Of a stretch of DNA of 64,000 bases, positions 24,441 through 33,168 are shown piece after piece. The stretch covers positions 1 to 64,000 of the forward strand of contig NZ_CAADFC020000013.1 in NCBI RefSeq assembly GCF_900696085.1, read 5' to 3'. Under the pieces are notes generated by a model. It saw only the letters and a list, made by a program, of their open reading frames with translations. It was not told the origin of the DNA and ran no database searches. The translations under genes were made by a program, and so were the position numbers. How positions within the stretch are numbered: position 1 is the stretch's first letter; each line of letters starts with the position of its first letter. Source of the stretch: Bradyrhizobium ivorense. GTDB lineage: Bacteria > Pseudomonadota > Alphaproteobacteria > Rhizobiales > Xanthobacteraceae.

Positions 24441-25661
24441 CTAACCGGCTAGCGCACTCTTCAAATCAAAACTCGCATCCGCGGCCTGCTCCGGCGTGAT
24501 CGAGCCGCCGGCGCCGAGCAAGCGGCGGCCGAACATGTGATCGCCGGCGCGGTTGACCGATTCGATGCCGAGCAGCTTGTCGCCGCGATAGCAGAATGCG
24601 GAGAACGCGCCCTGCGCGCGGTCGCCGCGCACCACGACGCGGTCATAGCCGGTGGTGAGGCCGGCCATCTGCAGCTTGTCGGGACCCTGGTCGCTCCAGA
24701 ACCATGGCAGGCCGTCATAGACCTCGGTCTTGCCGGTCAGCCGTGCGGCCACGCAACGCGCATGGTCGGTCGCGTTCTGCACTGATTCCAGCCGCAGCGA
24801 TCCGCCAAAGCGCTTGCTGGTGTAGAGCGCGCAGTCGCCGATCGCGGAGATATTGGGATTGGCGGTCAAGAGATGCTCGTCGACGATGATGCCGGAGGCG
24901 ACCGGCAGCCCGGCCTCGGCGGCGAGTTCGACATTCGGCAGCACGCCGACGCCGACCACGACGAGATCGGCCGGAATATGCGTGCCGTTGCTGAGGCTGA
25001 CGCCGGTGACTTTTGCGCCGCTGGCCTCGATCGCCGTGACCTGGACGCCGAGGTGAAGGCGAATTCCCGCCTCCGTGTGCCGCGACTGCGAGAACTCGGA
25101 GATTTCCGCGGTCACGGCGCGCGCCATCACGCGGGAAGCGAGCTCGACCACGTCGACCTCGAGCCCCTTGCCGCGCGCGGTGGCGGCGAATTCGAGCCCA
25201 ATGAAGCCGGCGCCGATCACCACGACGCGCATGCCCGGCGCGATCAAATCGCGCAGCGCCTGGCTCTCGTCGAGGATGCGCAAATAGCGCACCGCGTCGA
25301 GTTTTGCATTGGGAATATCGAGCAGCCGGTTCCGCGCGCCGGTCGCGAACACCAGATGGCCGTAGTCGAGCGAGATGCCGGAGGCCAGCGCCACTTTCCG
25401 CGCGTTACGATCGACCGCATGGGCGCGATCGGTGACCAGCTCGATCTTGTTGTCCTGGTAGAACTTGTCGGGCCGGAACATCAGGCTGTCGGGCCCGCCG
25501 GTTCCCTTCAGATACGCCTTGGACAGCGGCGGCCGCTGATACGGCAGATGGCCCTCGTCGTTGAGCAGCACAATGCGCTCGGCGAAGCCGCCCTGGCGCA
25601 GCGATGCCGCGAGCTGGAAGCCGGCGTGTCCCGCGCCGACGATGATGACCGAACCTGTCAT
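24441..25661 (-). CDS. FAD-dependent ferredoxin reductase (rhodocoxin/putidaredoxin reductase type)
   Basis: A 406-residue NAD(P)H:ferredoxin oxidoreductase. FAD-binding GxGxxG is IIVGAGHAGFQLAASLRQ at residue 5; the NAD-binding GAGFIGLEFAATARGKGLEV starts near residue 150; the second FAD motif is SAIGDCALY with ASTs near residue 272. LPYQRPPLSKAYLKG is the family's conserved loop. Such reductases feed electrons through small ferredoxins to class I P450s or Rieske oxygenases. It is monocistronic here, convergent with rbsK, and could serve the two P450s in the window. Ends in LKSALAG, normal for the family. Confidence 0.92.
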   Translation of the reverse strand: MTGSVIIVGAGHAGFQLAASLRQGGFAERIVLLNDEGHLPYQRPPLSKAYLKGTGGPDSLMFRPDKFYQDNKIELVTDRAHAVDRNARKVALASGISLDYGHLVFATGARNRLLDIPNAKLDAVRYLRILDESQALRDLIAPGMRVVVIGAGFIGLEFAATARGKGLEVDVVELASRVMARAVTAEISEFSQSRHTEAGIRLHLGVQVTAIEASGAKVTGVSLSNGTHIPADLVVVGVGVLPNVELAAEAGLPVASGIIVDEHLLTANPNISAIGDCALYTSKRFGGSLRLESVQNATDHARCVAARLTGKTEVYDGLPWFWSDQGPDKLQMAGLTTGYDRVVVRGDRAQGAFSAFCYRGDKLLGIESVNRAGDHMFGRRLLGAGGSITPEQAADASFDLKSALAG

Positions 25662-25949
25662 CGGAACACCCCAAATACGAGCGAGCAGGAGTGACCCATG
25701 CCGTTTTCCTCTCCGTCGATGTTAGCTTTGCTTGCCCCGTCCCCGCAGCGCTCGTGTCTGCGTACCCGAGGGCGCACCATTTGGCCTCATGGCTCGCGCC
25801 GACGCAAGGGGGTCTCCGCCCGATCGGGGCGCACCAGGGCCCTGCGCCGGGAACAGGCCGGATTGCCAGCGCTGCCGCCAGGGCCTTAAATGCAGGAAAA
25901 TAGCAGCCCAAATAACAGCCCCAAGATCTTCAACCCTAAGGTCTTCAAT

Positions 25950-26741
25950 ATGCCAGAGCCCGCCCCCGCCAATGACCCCGCCCTGCTCCGGATCGAGGGC
26001 GCCGTCGCAACCATCACGCTGAACCGGCCGGCCGCGTTCAATGCGATCGACCTTGCGATCGCCAAGAAGCTCGAAGCGCTCGGCGCCGAGGTCGAGGCCA
26101 ACAAGGATGTCCGCGTGCTGGTCATCGAGGGCGAAGGCCGCGCCTTCTGCGCCGGCGGCGATCTGCAGACCATCGGCGCTGCCGCCGAAGCCGACAACAT
26201 CCCGGCTGTGGTCGGCGAGATGCTGGCGCACTACCACGCCTTCATCACCGCGCTGCGGCGGATGCCGAAGCTGGTGCTCGCCAGCGTGCACGGCTCGGCG
26301 GCCGGCGCCGGCCTGTCGCTGGCCTTCATGGCCGATCTCTGCATCGCCGCCGAGGATGCGCGCTTCACGCCGGCCTACGCCAAGATCGGCGTCTCGCCCG
26401 ATGGCGGCGGCACCGTCGGCCTGACTGCCGCGGTCGGCCCGCGCCGCGCGCTGCAGATCTTCCTCGCCGAGGACAATTTTACGGCGCAGCAGGCCCAGCA
26501 ATGGGGCCTCGTCGCAAAAGTGGTGCCGGCGGCCGAGCTGAAGGCGGCGACGCGCGAGTTCGCCTTGCGGCTGGCGCAGAACGCGCCCGCGGGCCTCGCC
26601 GCCACCAAGGCGCTGATCCATCAGGCGCCGACCACGCCGATCGAAGCGCAGCTCGACGCCGAGCGCGACGGCATCATCGCCTGCATGAACAGCGAGGAGT
26701 TCCGCGTCGCGGTGAAGAAGTTCACCGGCAAGTCGAAGTAG
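25950..26741 (+). CDS. Enoyl-CoA hydratase/isomerase family protein
   Basis: A 263-residue crotonase-fold protein. ITLNRPAAFNAID and FCAGGDLQTIG (oxyanion-hole region) are followed by VHGSAAGAGLSLAFMADLCIAAEDARFTPAYAKIGVSPDGGGT. The usual two catalytic glutamates of enoyl-CoA hydratase correspond here to GSAAGAG..S and PDGGGT positions; the second is Asp, which is more usual in isomerase-like members. I chose ATG 25950, with TAAGG upstream; an in-frame ATG at 25890 would add 20 residues of unusual Asn/Ser/Lys-rich sequence. The 288-base spacer back to the reductase contains no gene. Likely role is CoA-ester metabolism. Confidence 0.88.
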   Translation: MPEPAPANDPALLRIEGAVATITLNRPAAFNAIDLAIAKKLEALGAEVEANKDVRVLVIEGEGRAFCAGGDLQTIGAAAEADNIPAVVGEMLAHYHAFITALRRMPKLVLASVHGSAAGAGLSLAFMADLCIAAEDARFTPAYAKIGVSPDGGGTVGLTAAVGPRRALQIFLAEDNFTAQQAQQWGLVAKVVPAAELKAATREFALRLAQNAPAGLAATKALIHQAPTTPIEAQLDAERDGIIACMNSEEFRVAVKKFTGKSK

Positions 26742-26762
26742 CCTCACCCGAGGTCAGCTCAG

Positions 26763-27350
26763 ATGGCCTTGCCGCCCCGCTCCTTTCTGTGTCTCCGCCA
26801 CGGCGCCACTGACTGGAACCGGCAAGGCCGCTTTCAAGGCCGCACCGACAACCTCCTCAACAGTGACGGCGTCGCACAGGCTCGCGCCGCCGCGCTGCGG
26901 CTCACCGGCGTGGCCATCGGCGCAATCGTCGCAAGTCCGCTACGCCGCGCAGTGCAGACCGCCGAAATCGTCGGCACCGCGCTGTCGCTGCCGGTTGTGG
27001 TCGATGCCGGCATCATCGAATGCGATTTCGGCAGCCTGGAGGGACAGTCGATCCGCGATACCATGCGCAAGCACGGCCTCACCGCGCTCGAGCAGTTGGT
27101 CTCGATCCTGCCGGCGGACGGCGAGCCCTGGCCCGCCGTCTCCGAGCGCTCGCTCCGCTGCGTCACGATGTGGCAAGACCACCATCCCGGCGGCGAGATC
27201 CTGTTCGTCGGCCACGACGCCGTGATGCAGGCGATCGCCGAGCGGCTGTGCGGCGGCTTCTTCGAGAACCGCTACGGCACGCCGTTCCGCTTTGCGCGCA
27301 GCGGAGATGCCTGGGCGGTGCAGGAGATCGGTCAGTTCGGACAGATATAG
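26763..27350 (+). CDS. Histidine phosphatase family protein
   Basis: A 195-residue phosphoglycerate-mutase-like phosphatase. The phosphorylated histidine is in FLCLRHGATDWNRQGRFQGRTDN (LRHG at about residue 11). ASPLRRAVQTAEI provides the second Arg, GIIECDFGSLEGQS the acidic donor and ILFVGHDAVMQA the second His. Reaction is phosphomonoester hydrolysis; the substrate is unknown. It follows the crotonase gene by 21 bases and probably shares its transcript. Its 3' end overlaps the convergent dctM gene by 19 bases, which is unusual and means each stop codon lies in the other gene. Confidence 0.9.
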   Translation: MALPPRSFLCLRHGATDWNRQGRFQGRTDNLLNSDGVAQARAAALRLTGVAIGAIVASPLRRAVQTAEIVGTALSLPVVVDAGIIECDFGSLEGQSIRDTMRKHGLTALEQLVSILPADGEPWPAVSERSLRCVTMWQDHHPGGEILFVGHDAVMQAIAERLCGGFFENRYGTPFRFARSGDAWAVQEIGQFGQI

Positions 27351-28672
27351 CCCGGGCCGCCCGGCGCCTTGAAGCATCCAACCGATTCGGGGATCACCTG
27401 CTTGGGCAGCCACAACACGACCTTCGGGAAATAGATCGTGAAGCAGATCGTGACCAGGAACACGACATAGATCGGCAGCGCCGCACGCAGCGCTTTGGCA
27501 AAACTGATGCCGACGAATTTCGAGGCCATCAGCAGCACGAGGCCATAGGGCGGCGTGATCAGGCCGAAGGCGAGGGTTGCGATCAGCACCACGCCCATAT
27601 GGACGCCGTTGATGTCGCCGGCCTGGGTCAGCGCGTTGACCAGCGGCATGAAGATGATGATGGTCGGCACCGGCTCGATGAAATCGCCGACCACGGTGAA
27701 CAGAAGCACCATCAGCAGCATGATCAAATGCGGGTCGTTGCCGGCGATCGCGGTGATCCAGTCGGCGATGTAGATCGCGCCGCGCAGATAGGCCAGCATC
27801 CAGCCGAACGCGTTCGCGGCGCCGATCGTGATCAGCGGCAACGAGAAGATCAGCCCGGCGAGGCAGAAGTCGTACGGGATCCTCTTCAGATGCCCGCGGT
27901 TGAGCGCCGGGATCACCACGATGATGATATAGGCCACAGCGACCACGCCGGCCTCGGTCGGCGTGAACCAGCCGGTCAAAATGCCGCCGAGCAGGATTAC
28001 CGGGATCATCATCGGCAGTGCGGCGTCGCCGGCGGCGAAAGCGACCTGGCGCAGCGGCGCGCGCGGCTTGCGCAGGCCGGACGGGCCGAAGAAATAGCAG
28101 TAGATCATCAGCCCGAAGCCGATCATCAGCCCGGGCACCACCCCGGCCATGAACAGGCCGGCGATCGAGACGTTGCCGACCGCGCCATAGACCACCGCCG
28201 TGATGCTGGGCGGCACCAGCGCCGCGATCGTCGAGGCGGAGGCGATGATCGCGGCGATGAAGGCCGGCTCGTAGCCTTCGCGCTTCATCGGACCGCCGAG
28301 CGCGCGGCTCATCACCGCGACGTCGGCGGTGGTCGAGCCGGACATTTCCGAGAAGAACATGCTGAAGACGACCACGACCTGCGACAGCCCGCCCCTGATA
28401 TGGCCGACCAGCGAGACCGACAGGTTGGCGATCCGCACCACGACGTTCGCCGAGCTCATGAGCTCGCCGACCAAAAGGAAGAACGGGATCGCCAGCAGCG
28501 CCTCGGAATCGACGCCGTCGAAAATCTTCTGGATGATCGCAGCGAGCGAGACGTCGGACAGCAGCGCGCCGATGAACACGCCGGCCATCAGCGAGAATGG
28601 CACAGGCACGCCGAGATAGCCGAACAGCAGGAAAGAGCTGGACATCAGCACGAGCACGATCGGCGCGCTCAT
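27332..28672 (-). CDS. dctM: TRAP transporter large permease (DctM)
   Basis: A 446-residue membrane protein of the DctM/ion-transporter superfamily with about 12 helices. Family blocks are visible: IPFFLLVGELMSSANVVVRI, GGLSQVVVVFSMFFSEMSGSTTADVAVM, and PPYGLVLLMASKFVGIS. It is the sodium-driven translocation subunit of a tripartite ATP-independent importer of organic acids. Its ATG overlaps the DctQ stop codon (ATGA). The C-terminal tail (ESVGCFKAPGGPGYICPN) is a little longer than normal, in the region overlapping the convergent phosphatase gene. Confidence 0.95.
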   Translation of the reverse strand: MSAPIVLVLMSSSFLLFGYLGVPVPFSLMAGVFIGALLSDVSLAAIIQKIFDGVDSEALLAIPFFLLVGELMSSANVVVRIANLSVSLVGHIRGGLSQVVVVFSMFFSEMSGSTTADVAVMSRALGGPMKREGYEPAFIAAIIASASTIAALVPPSITAVVYGAVGNVSIAGLFMAGVVPGLMIGFGLMIYCYFFGPSGLRKPRAPLRQVAFAAGDAALPMMIPVILLGGILTGWFTPTEAGVVAVAYIIIVVIPALNRGHLKRIPYDFCLAGLIFSLPLITIGAANAFGWMLAYLRGAIYIADWITAIAGNDPHLIMLLMVLLFTVVGDFIEPVPTIIIFMPLVNALTQAGDINGVHMGVVLIATLAFGLITPPYGLVLLMASKFVGISFAKALRAALPIYVVFLVTICFTIYFPKVVLWLPKQVIPESVGCFKAPGGPGYICPN

Positions 28673-29253
28673 CGCTGCACTCCCGTGGTGACGCTGGTGT
28701 TGATCGCAGGGATCGCAGGGTCCTCGTCCGGCGGCTCCGGATGGTCAAAGCCGTTGCGGATGCCGTTGACCAGCTGCTCGATCGTGAACAACCCGATCAG
28801 GATTCCGGACAGCGGGATGATCGCATAGAGCGAGGCGATCGGCGTGCCCGACGGCAGGCGGAAGCTGCCGAAGCCGCGCAGATAGTTCTGATAGCCGTAC
28901 CAGATCAGGCAGAACGCGACGCCCAGCACGACAATACGGATGATGATCTCGACGACGAGCCGCGACCAGCCGTGCATCGCCTCCGAAATCGCGGTGAGAT
29001 AGAGGTGATCGTTGCGCCGCGTCGCAACCGCCGCCCCGATGAAGATCGCGTAGATGAACAGCGTCGAGGTCACCTCCTGCAGCCACAGCCAGGGATGACC
29101 GATGGTGCGGGTGACGATGTCGGCGGTGACCGACAGCGAGAAGCCGAAGCACAGCAGCCCGCACAGCACCATCAGGATCAGTTCCAGCCGATCCAGCGCG
29201 CGCCATTTCAGATGCCGCTGCCGCTGCAGCACCAATTTGTCGGCGATGGCCAT
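28669..29253 (-). CDS. dctQ: TRAP transporter small permease (DctQ)
   Basis: A 194-residue protein with four predicted membrane helices (LILMVLCGLLCFGFSLSVTA, LFIYAIFIGAAVAT, LVVEIIIRIVVLGVAFCLIW, IPLSGILIGLFTI) and the DctQ signature W-Q-E-V-T near helix two (WLWLQEVTSTLFIYAIF). Forms the membrane complex with DctM. Coupled to dctM by a 4-base overlap; separated from dctP by 163 bases containing a palindromic repeat. Confidence 0.92.
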   Translation of the reverse strand: MAIADKLVLQRQRHLKWRALDRLELILMVLCGLLCFGFSLSVTADIVTRTIGHPWLWLQEVTSTLFIYAIFIGAAVATRRNDHLYLTAISEAMHGWSRLVVEIIIRIVVLGVAFCLIWYGYQNYLRGFGSFRLPSGTPIASLYAIIPLSGILIGLFTIEQLVNGIRNGFDHPEPPDEDPAIPAINTSVTTGVQR

Positions 29254-29268
29254 GGCTCAAAATTCCCC

Positions 29269-29403
29269 GTCGTCCCGGCGAAAGCCGGGACCCATAACCC
29301 CCGGCGTCAATTGCTTAAAGGCGGCTACCCGATCGCATCGCTGAAGGCCCGCGGCGTATGGGTCCCGGCCCCCGTGCGCAATTGCGCACTAGGCCGGGAC
29401 GAC
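29269..29403. repeat. Intergenic palindromic repeat, family E copy 2
   Basis: Outer arms begin GTCGTCCCGGCGAAAGCCGG (29269) and end CCGGGACGAC (29403); CCCATAACCCCCGG and CGGCGTATGGGTCCCGG pair in the middle. Inside the right arm is a 16-bp perfect palindrome GTGCGCAATTGCGCAC (29374-29389). It sits between dctP and dctQ, where binding-protein/membrane-gene differential expression is often set by such hairpins. Confidence 0.9.
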
Positions 29404-29416
29404 GCTTGACGAGGCT

Positions 29417-30415
29417 CTAATTGCTCGCGCGGATCAGGTTCTTGATCTTCTCGGCGTGCGGACCGAGGTCCTTGGCGAGTTTGTCGAGATACGGATCGGC
29501 GATCGCCGTAAACGTCTTCTTGTCGACATCCTCGACGACCTTGACCCCGAACCCTTTCAACTTCTTCAGCGCGCTGTGCTCCAGCTCGAACGCCTTGGCC
29601 GGTTCCTTGGCGCTGACCTCGTTGGCGGCGGCCTGCACCCACTGCTTCTGCTCGGCGGAGAGGCTCTGCCAAAGCTTGTCGGAAACGAACAGCAGCGCGT
29701 TGTTGGCCTCGTGCTCGGTGATCGAGAGCACCGGCGCCACCTCGTAATGCTTGTTGACGAGATAGACGTTGATGCTGTTCTCGGCGGCGTCGACCACGCC
29801 GGTCTGCAGCGAGGTGTAGACGCTGCCGAACGGCATATGCACCGTCTGCGCGCTATAGGCCGGGAACATGGTGTCCTCGGTCGCGGTCGCCTGGACGCGG
29901 ACCTTCATGCCCTTGAGGTCGCCGACATTGTGGACGTCCTTCTTGCTGTAGATGTGCCGCACGCCCTGCGAGCCGGTGCCGATCACATGCAGGCCTTGGG
30001 TGGTCTCGTCGATCATGGTCCTGATCGCCTCGAACACCTTTGGATCGGCCAGCCCCTTGATGACATGCGCTTCGTCGCGGAACAGGAAATGCAGCGACAT
30101 CACGCCGGCCTGCGGCGAGATCGTCGCCGTGTTGGCGGAGGAGATGATGGCAAATTCGATATCGCCGGCCTTCACCAGCTGCAGCAGCTGCGGCTCCTGG
30201 CCGAGCTGCGCGCCGGGATATTGATCGACGATCATGGTGCCCTTGCTCAATTCCTTGAGCTTGTCGGCGAACAGATCGCCTGCGATCGAATAGCCGGTGT
30301 TGCGCGGCTGGTCGTAGGCGAAGCGGAAGTGCTTGACCTCCTGCGCGCCCGCGCTCGTGGACAGCAGCGCTGCCGCGACCATGGCGATTCCGACGATCTT
30401 GGCTGGATAGCCCAT
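29417..30415 (-). CDS. dctP: TRAP transporter solute-binding protein (DctP)
   Basis: A 332-residue periplasmic receptor. Signal peptide MGYPAKIVGIAMVAAALLST, cleavage after SAGAQ (about residue 25). The DctP fold shows HFRFAYDQPRNTGYSIAGDLFADKL, the conserved carboxylate-binding arginine in LKGMKVRVQATATED, and PFGSVYTSLQTGVVDAAENS. It captures an organic acid, probably a sugar acid given the neighbours. ATG 30413-30415 has a strong AGGGGGAA site. A TTGACA-N18-GATGAT promoter overlapping a GntR-type palindrome lies 56 bases upstream. Confidence 0.94.
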   Translation of the reverse strand: MGYPAKIVGIAMVAAALLSTSAGAQEVKHFRFAYDQPRNTGYSIAGDLFADKLKELSKGTMIVDQYPGAQLGQEPQLLQLVKAGDIEFAIISSANTATISPQAGVMSLHFLFRDEAHVIKGLADPKVFEAIRTMIDETTQGLHVIGTGSQGVRHIYSKKDVHNVGDLKGMKVRVQATATEDTMFPAYSAQTVHMPFGSVYTSLQTGVVDAAENSINVYLVNKHYEVAPVLSITEHEANNALLFVSDKLWQSLSAEQKQWVQAAANEVSAKEPAKAFELEHSALKKLKGFGVKVVEDVDKKTFTAIADPYLDKLAKDLGPHAEKIKNLIRASN

Positions 30416-30470
30416 CGCGACGTTCCCCCTGTTTTGTTTGTTGGCTTGATCATCCCACCACTCTCGCGGG

Positions 30471-30479
30471 ATTGTCAAT
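30471..30479. promoter_or_regulatory. GntR-type operator/-35 element of dctPQM
   Basis: Palindrome ATTG-T-CAAT, extended on one side to TTGTCAATAA. On the minus strand it reads TTATTGACAAT, containing a perfect -35 TTGACA; 18 bases further is GATGAT, a fair -10. The same palindrome occurs twice between the dehydratase and gntR genes. Confidence 0.6.
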
Positions 30480-30566
30480 AAAACAGAGGAATCTAGTGGC
30501 TCATCGCCCTTCCGGCGGCGTCACATGGCGGACATTATCGACAATTCCGCTGCCGCCGGGACTTCG

Positions 30567-32270
30567 TCACTTCCCCTCGGCGCGCATGAAATCGAAATCG
30601 CAGCCCTCGTCGGCCTGCAGGATGGTCTGGTTGAACAATTGCGCGTAGCCGCGCTTGGCCCAATCCGGCGTTCCGGCCGCCGCCTGCGCGGCGCGGCGCT
30701 TCTCCAGTTCGGCATCATCGACCAGGAGATCGATGCTGCGTTTGGCGACGTCGAGCCGGATCATGTCGCCGTTCCGCACCAGCGCCAGCGGCCCGCCGAC
30801 GGCGGACTCCGGCGTGATGTGCAGCACGATGGTGCCGAACGCGGTGCCGCTCATCCGCGCGTCGGAGATGCGGACCATGTCCTTGACGCCGGCCCGCGCG
30901 AGCTTCTTCGGGATCGGCAGGTAGCCCGCCTCGGGCATGCCCGGCGCGCCCTTGGGGCCGGCATTGCGCAGCACCAGCACATCGTCGGCAGTCACATCGA
31001 GCGCGGGATCGTCGACCCGCAGCGTCATGTCCTCGACCGACTCGAACACCACCGCGCGGCCGGTATGCTGCAACAGCTTGGGGCTCGCCGCCGACTGCTT
31101 GATGACGGCGCCGCGCGGCGCGAGATTGCCGTGCAGGATCGCGATCGCGCCCTCGGCCTTGATCGGGTTCGCCTTGGAGCGGATCGCATCCTGGCCCGGC
31201 ACCTCCTCGGCACCGGCGACGATCTCGCGCAAGGTCTGGCCGGTGATGGTCTTGGCGTCGAGATCGAGGAGATCGCCGAGTTGCGCCATCAGCTTCGGCA
31301 CACCGCCGGCATGATGGAAATGTTCCATGTAATGCTCGCCCGACGGTTTTAAGTCGACCAGCACCGGCACCTCGCGGCCGAGCTTGTCGAATGCCGCGAG
31401 ATCGATCTTGTGGGGTGAGCGGTTGGCGATCGCGGTCAGGTGAATGAGGCCGTTGGTCGAACCGCCGATCGCCTGCATCACGATCTGGGCGTTGCGGAGC
31501 GCGGACGGCGTCAAAATCTCCCTCGGCTTCGGCCCCTTGGTCTTCGCCATTTCGGCGGCAACGCGGCCGCTTGCCTCTGCGAGGCGGAAGCGTTCGGCAT
31601 GCGGCGCCGGGATCGTCGCGCTCATCGGCAGCGACAGGCCGAGCGCCTCGGTGACGCAGGCCATGGTGGAGGCGGTGCCCATCACCATGCAGGTGCCGAC
31701 CGACGGCGCGAGGCGGCCGTTGACCGCCTCGATCTCGACGTCGTCGATCTCGCCGGCGCGATACTTGCCCCACAGACGGCGGCAATCGGTGCAGGCGCCG
31801 AGCACCTCGCCCTTGTGATGCCCGACCACCATCGGCCCGACCGGAATGACGACGGTCGGCAGATCGGCGCTGACCGCCGCCATGATCTGCGCCGGCAGGG
31901 TCTTGTCGCAGCCGCCGATCACGATCACCGCGTCCATCGGCTGGGCGCGGATCATCTCCTCGGTGTCCATCGCCATCAGATTGCGCAGGTACATCGAGGT
32001 CGGATGCGCGAAGCTCTCGGCGATCGAGATCGTCGGGAACACGAACGGCATCGCGCCCGACAGCATCACGCCGCGCTTCACCGCTTCGATGATCTGCGGC
32101 ACGTTGCCGTGGCAGGGATTGTAGTCGCTGTAGGTGTTGGTGATGCCGACGATCGGGCGGTTGAGCGCGTCGTCGGAGTAGCCCATCGCCTTGATGAAGG
32201 CCTTGCGCAGGAACAGCGAGAAGCCGGCGTCACCATAGCTGGTCAGTCCCTTGCGCAGTCCGTCAGCCAT
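30567..32270 (-). CDS. IlvD/Edd-family dehydratase (sugar-acid dehydratase type)
   Basis: A 567-residue Fe-S dehydratase removing water from dihydroxy or polyhydroxy acids to give 2-keto-3-deoxy acids. Cluster cysteines are in IGGCDKTLPAQ (about residue 120), GACTDCRRLWGKY and PSVGTCMVMGTASTMAC (about 197); the proposed catalytic serine region is SDARMSGTAFG. Length and the GACTDCRR form fit the arabinonate/xylonate/gluconate dehydratase branch more than biosynthetic IlvD. It starts at ATG 32270, and a GntR operator overlaps its probable -35. It is separated by 151 bases from dctP, which has its own operator, so both units seem co-regulated. Confidence 0.9.
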   Translation of the reverse strand: MADGLRKGLTSYGDAGFSLFLRKAFIKAMGYSDDALNRPIVGITNTYSDYNPCHGNVPQIIEAVKRGVMLSGAMPFVFPTISIAESFAHPTSMYLRNLMAMDTEEMIRAQPMDAVIVIGGCDKTLPAQIMAAVSADLPTVVIPVGPMVVGHHKGEVLGACTDCRRLWGKYRAGEIDDVEIEAVNGRLAPSVGTCMVMGTASTMACVTEALGLSLPMSATIPAPHAERFRLAEASGRVAAEMAKTKGPKPREILTPSALRNAQIVMQAIGGSTNGLIHLTAIANRSPHKIDLAAFDKLGREVPVLVDLKPSGEHYMEHFHHAGGVPKLMAQLGDLLDLDAKTITGQTLREIVAGAEEVPGQDAIRSKANPIKAEGAIAILHGNLAPRGAVIKQSAASPKLLQHTGRAVVFESVEDMTLRVDDPALDVTADDVLVLRNAGPKGAPGMPEAGYLPIPKKLARAGVKDMVRISDARMSGTAFGTIVLHITPESAVGGPLALVRNGDMIRLDVAKRSIDLLVDDAELEKRRAAQAAAGTPDWAKRGYAQLFNQTILQADEGCDFDFMRAEGK

Positions 32271-32319
32271 TTTCTTATATCCCGTGATTATCAGCGCGCA
32301 CTTAAAGAGCGGCGCGAAT

Positions 32320-32330
32320 TATTGTCAATA
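32320..32330. promoter_or_regulatory. GntR-type operator at the dehydratase promoter
   Basis: Perfect palindrome TATTG-T-CAATA (extended 5' to TTATTG). Reading the minus strand it contains TTGACA as a -35 for the dehydratase gene, whose ATG is 50 bases away; TTAAGT 17 bases on is a weak -10. Confidence 0.6.
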
Positions 32331-32381
32331 CGAGATAATCCCGCCGCGCCGGGCGCCTGATCTGCGGCAAAATTACCCTCA

Positions 32382-32394
32382 TTATTGACAATAA
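32382..32394. promoter_or_regulatory. GntR-type operator at the gntR promoter
   Basis: Perfect 13-bp palindrome TTATTG-A-CAATAA, 42 bases ahead of the gntR start, containing TTGACA on the plus strand. Spacing of 52 bases from the dehydratase copy would allow two bound dimers in the divergent spacer. Confidence 0.62.
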
Positions 32395-32435
32395 CCGTGG
32401 CGCTATGGTGTCGTCCGGCGTCGCTTCGCAAACGG

Positions 32436-33131
32436 ATGGCCATGAAAGCCCAGGCATCACCAGACATCCAGGTCCCCTCGCGCGAAGAGGAACAGGCGGA
32501 AGTGATCCGGCGGCTGGAGGAGGACATCATCTTCGGCCGCTTCGCTCCGGGTTTGCGGCTGGTCGAGGACACGCTGATGCAGCGCTACGATGCCAGCCGG
32601 CATTTCGTGCGCCAGGCACTGTTCCAGCTCGAACGCCAGGGCATCGTGCTGCGTGAGAAGAACGTCGGCGCCACCGTGCGGTTCTATTCGGCGGACGAGG
32701 TGCGGCAGATCTACGAGGTTCGCGAGATGCTGACGCGCCAGGCGGCGCTGATGATCGTCCTGCCCGCTCCTCGCAGCCTGATCGAAGAGCTGAGCGAGCT
32801 GCAGCGGCAGTATTGCGCCAAGGCCGACGCGCAGGACATGCGCGGCATCCACGAGACCAACGATGCGTTCCACATCGCGCTGTTTGCGGCCTGCGGCAAT
32901 CCATATCTGGTGCGCTCGCTACAGGACTACATGAACCTGACCCTGCCGATGCGCGCGAAAAATCTCGCCGACAGCGAGGGGCTCGCGTTGTCGCGCCGGC
33001 AGCACGAGCTGATGATCGAACTGCTGAAGGGCCGCGACAGCTGGGCATTGGCGCAGCTCTGCGTCGATCACATGGCGTACAGCAAGGCGGATTACCTCGC
33101 CCGCATCGCCAACGACAAAAAGCCGCAATAG
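32436..33131 (+). CDS. GntR-family regulator (FadR/FCD subfamily) of the sugar-acid genes
   Basis: A 231-residue repressor-type regulator. The winged helix spans about residues 18-85 (VIRRLEEDIIFGRFAPGLRL, then YDASRHFVRQALFQLERQGIVL). The C-terminal helical FCD domain has the metal/ligand residues in ETNDAFHIALFAACGNPYL and RQHELMIELLKGRD. Starts at ATG 32436 or 32442 are equally possible; no strong Shine-Dalgarno is seen. Divergent from the dehydratase, with two matching palindromes between them and a third before dctP. The family usually binds a sugar acid or its product and releases DNA. Confidence 0.9.
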   Translation: MAMKAQASPDIQVPSREEEQAEVIRRLEEDIIFGRFAPGLRLVEDTLMQRYDASRHFVRQALFQLERQGIVLREKNVGATVRFYSADEVRQIYEVREMLTRQAALMIVLPAPRSLIEELSELQRQYCAKADAQDMRGIHETNDAFHIALFAACGNPYLVRSLQDYMNLTLPMRAKNLADSEGLALSRRQHELMIELLKGRDSWALAQLCVDHMAYSKADYLARIANDKKPQ

Positions 33132-33168
33132 CGCGCGATACGCGGCCCCGATGGTGAAGGAGGCGGCG

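Noticed and set aside
26940..28828. Two 602-codon frames, one on each strand, over the phosphatase and dctM
   Set aside because: Both lie out of frame with the real genes; composition is Arg/Asp-rich and there are no domains.
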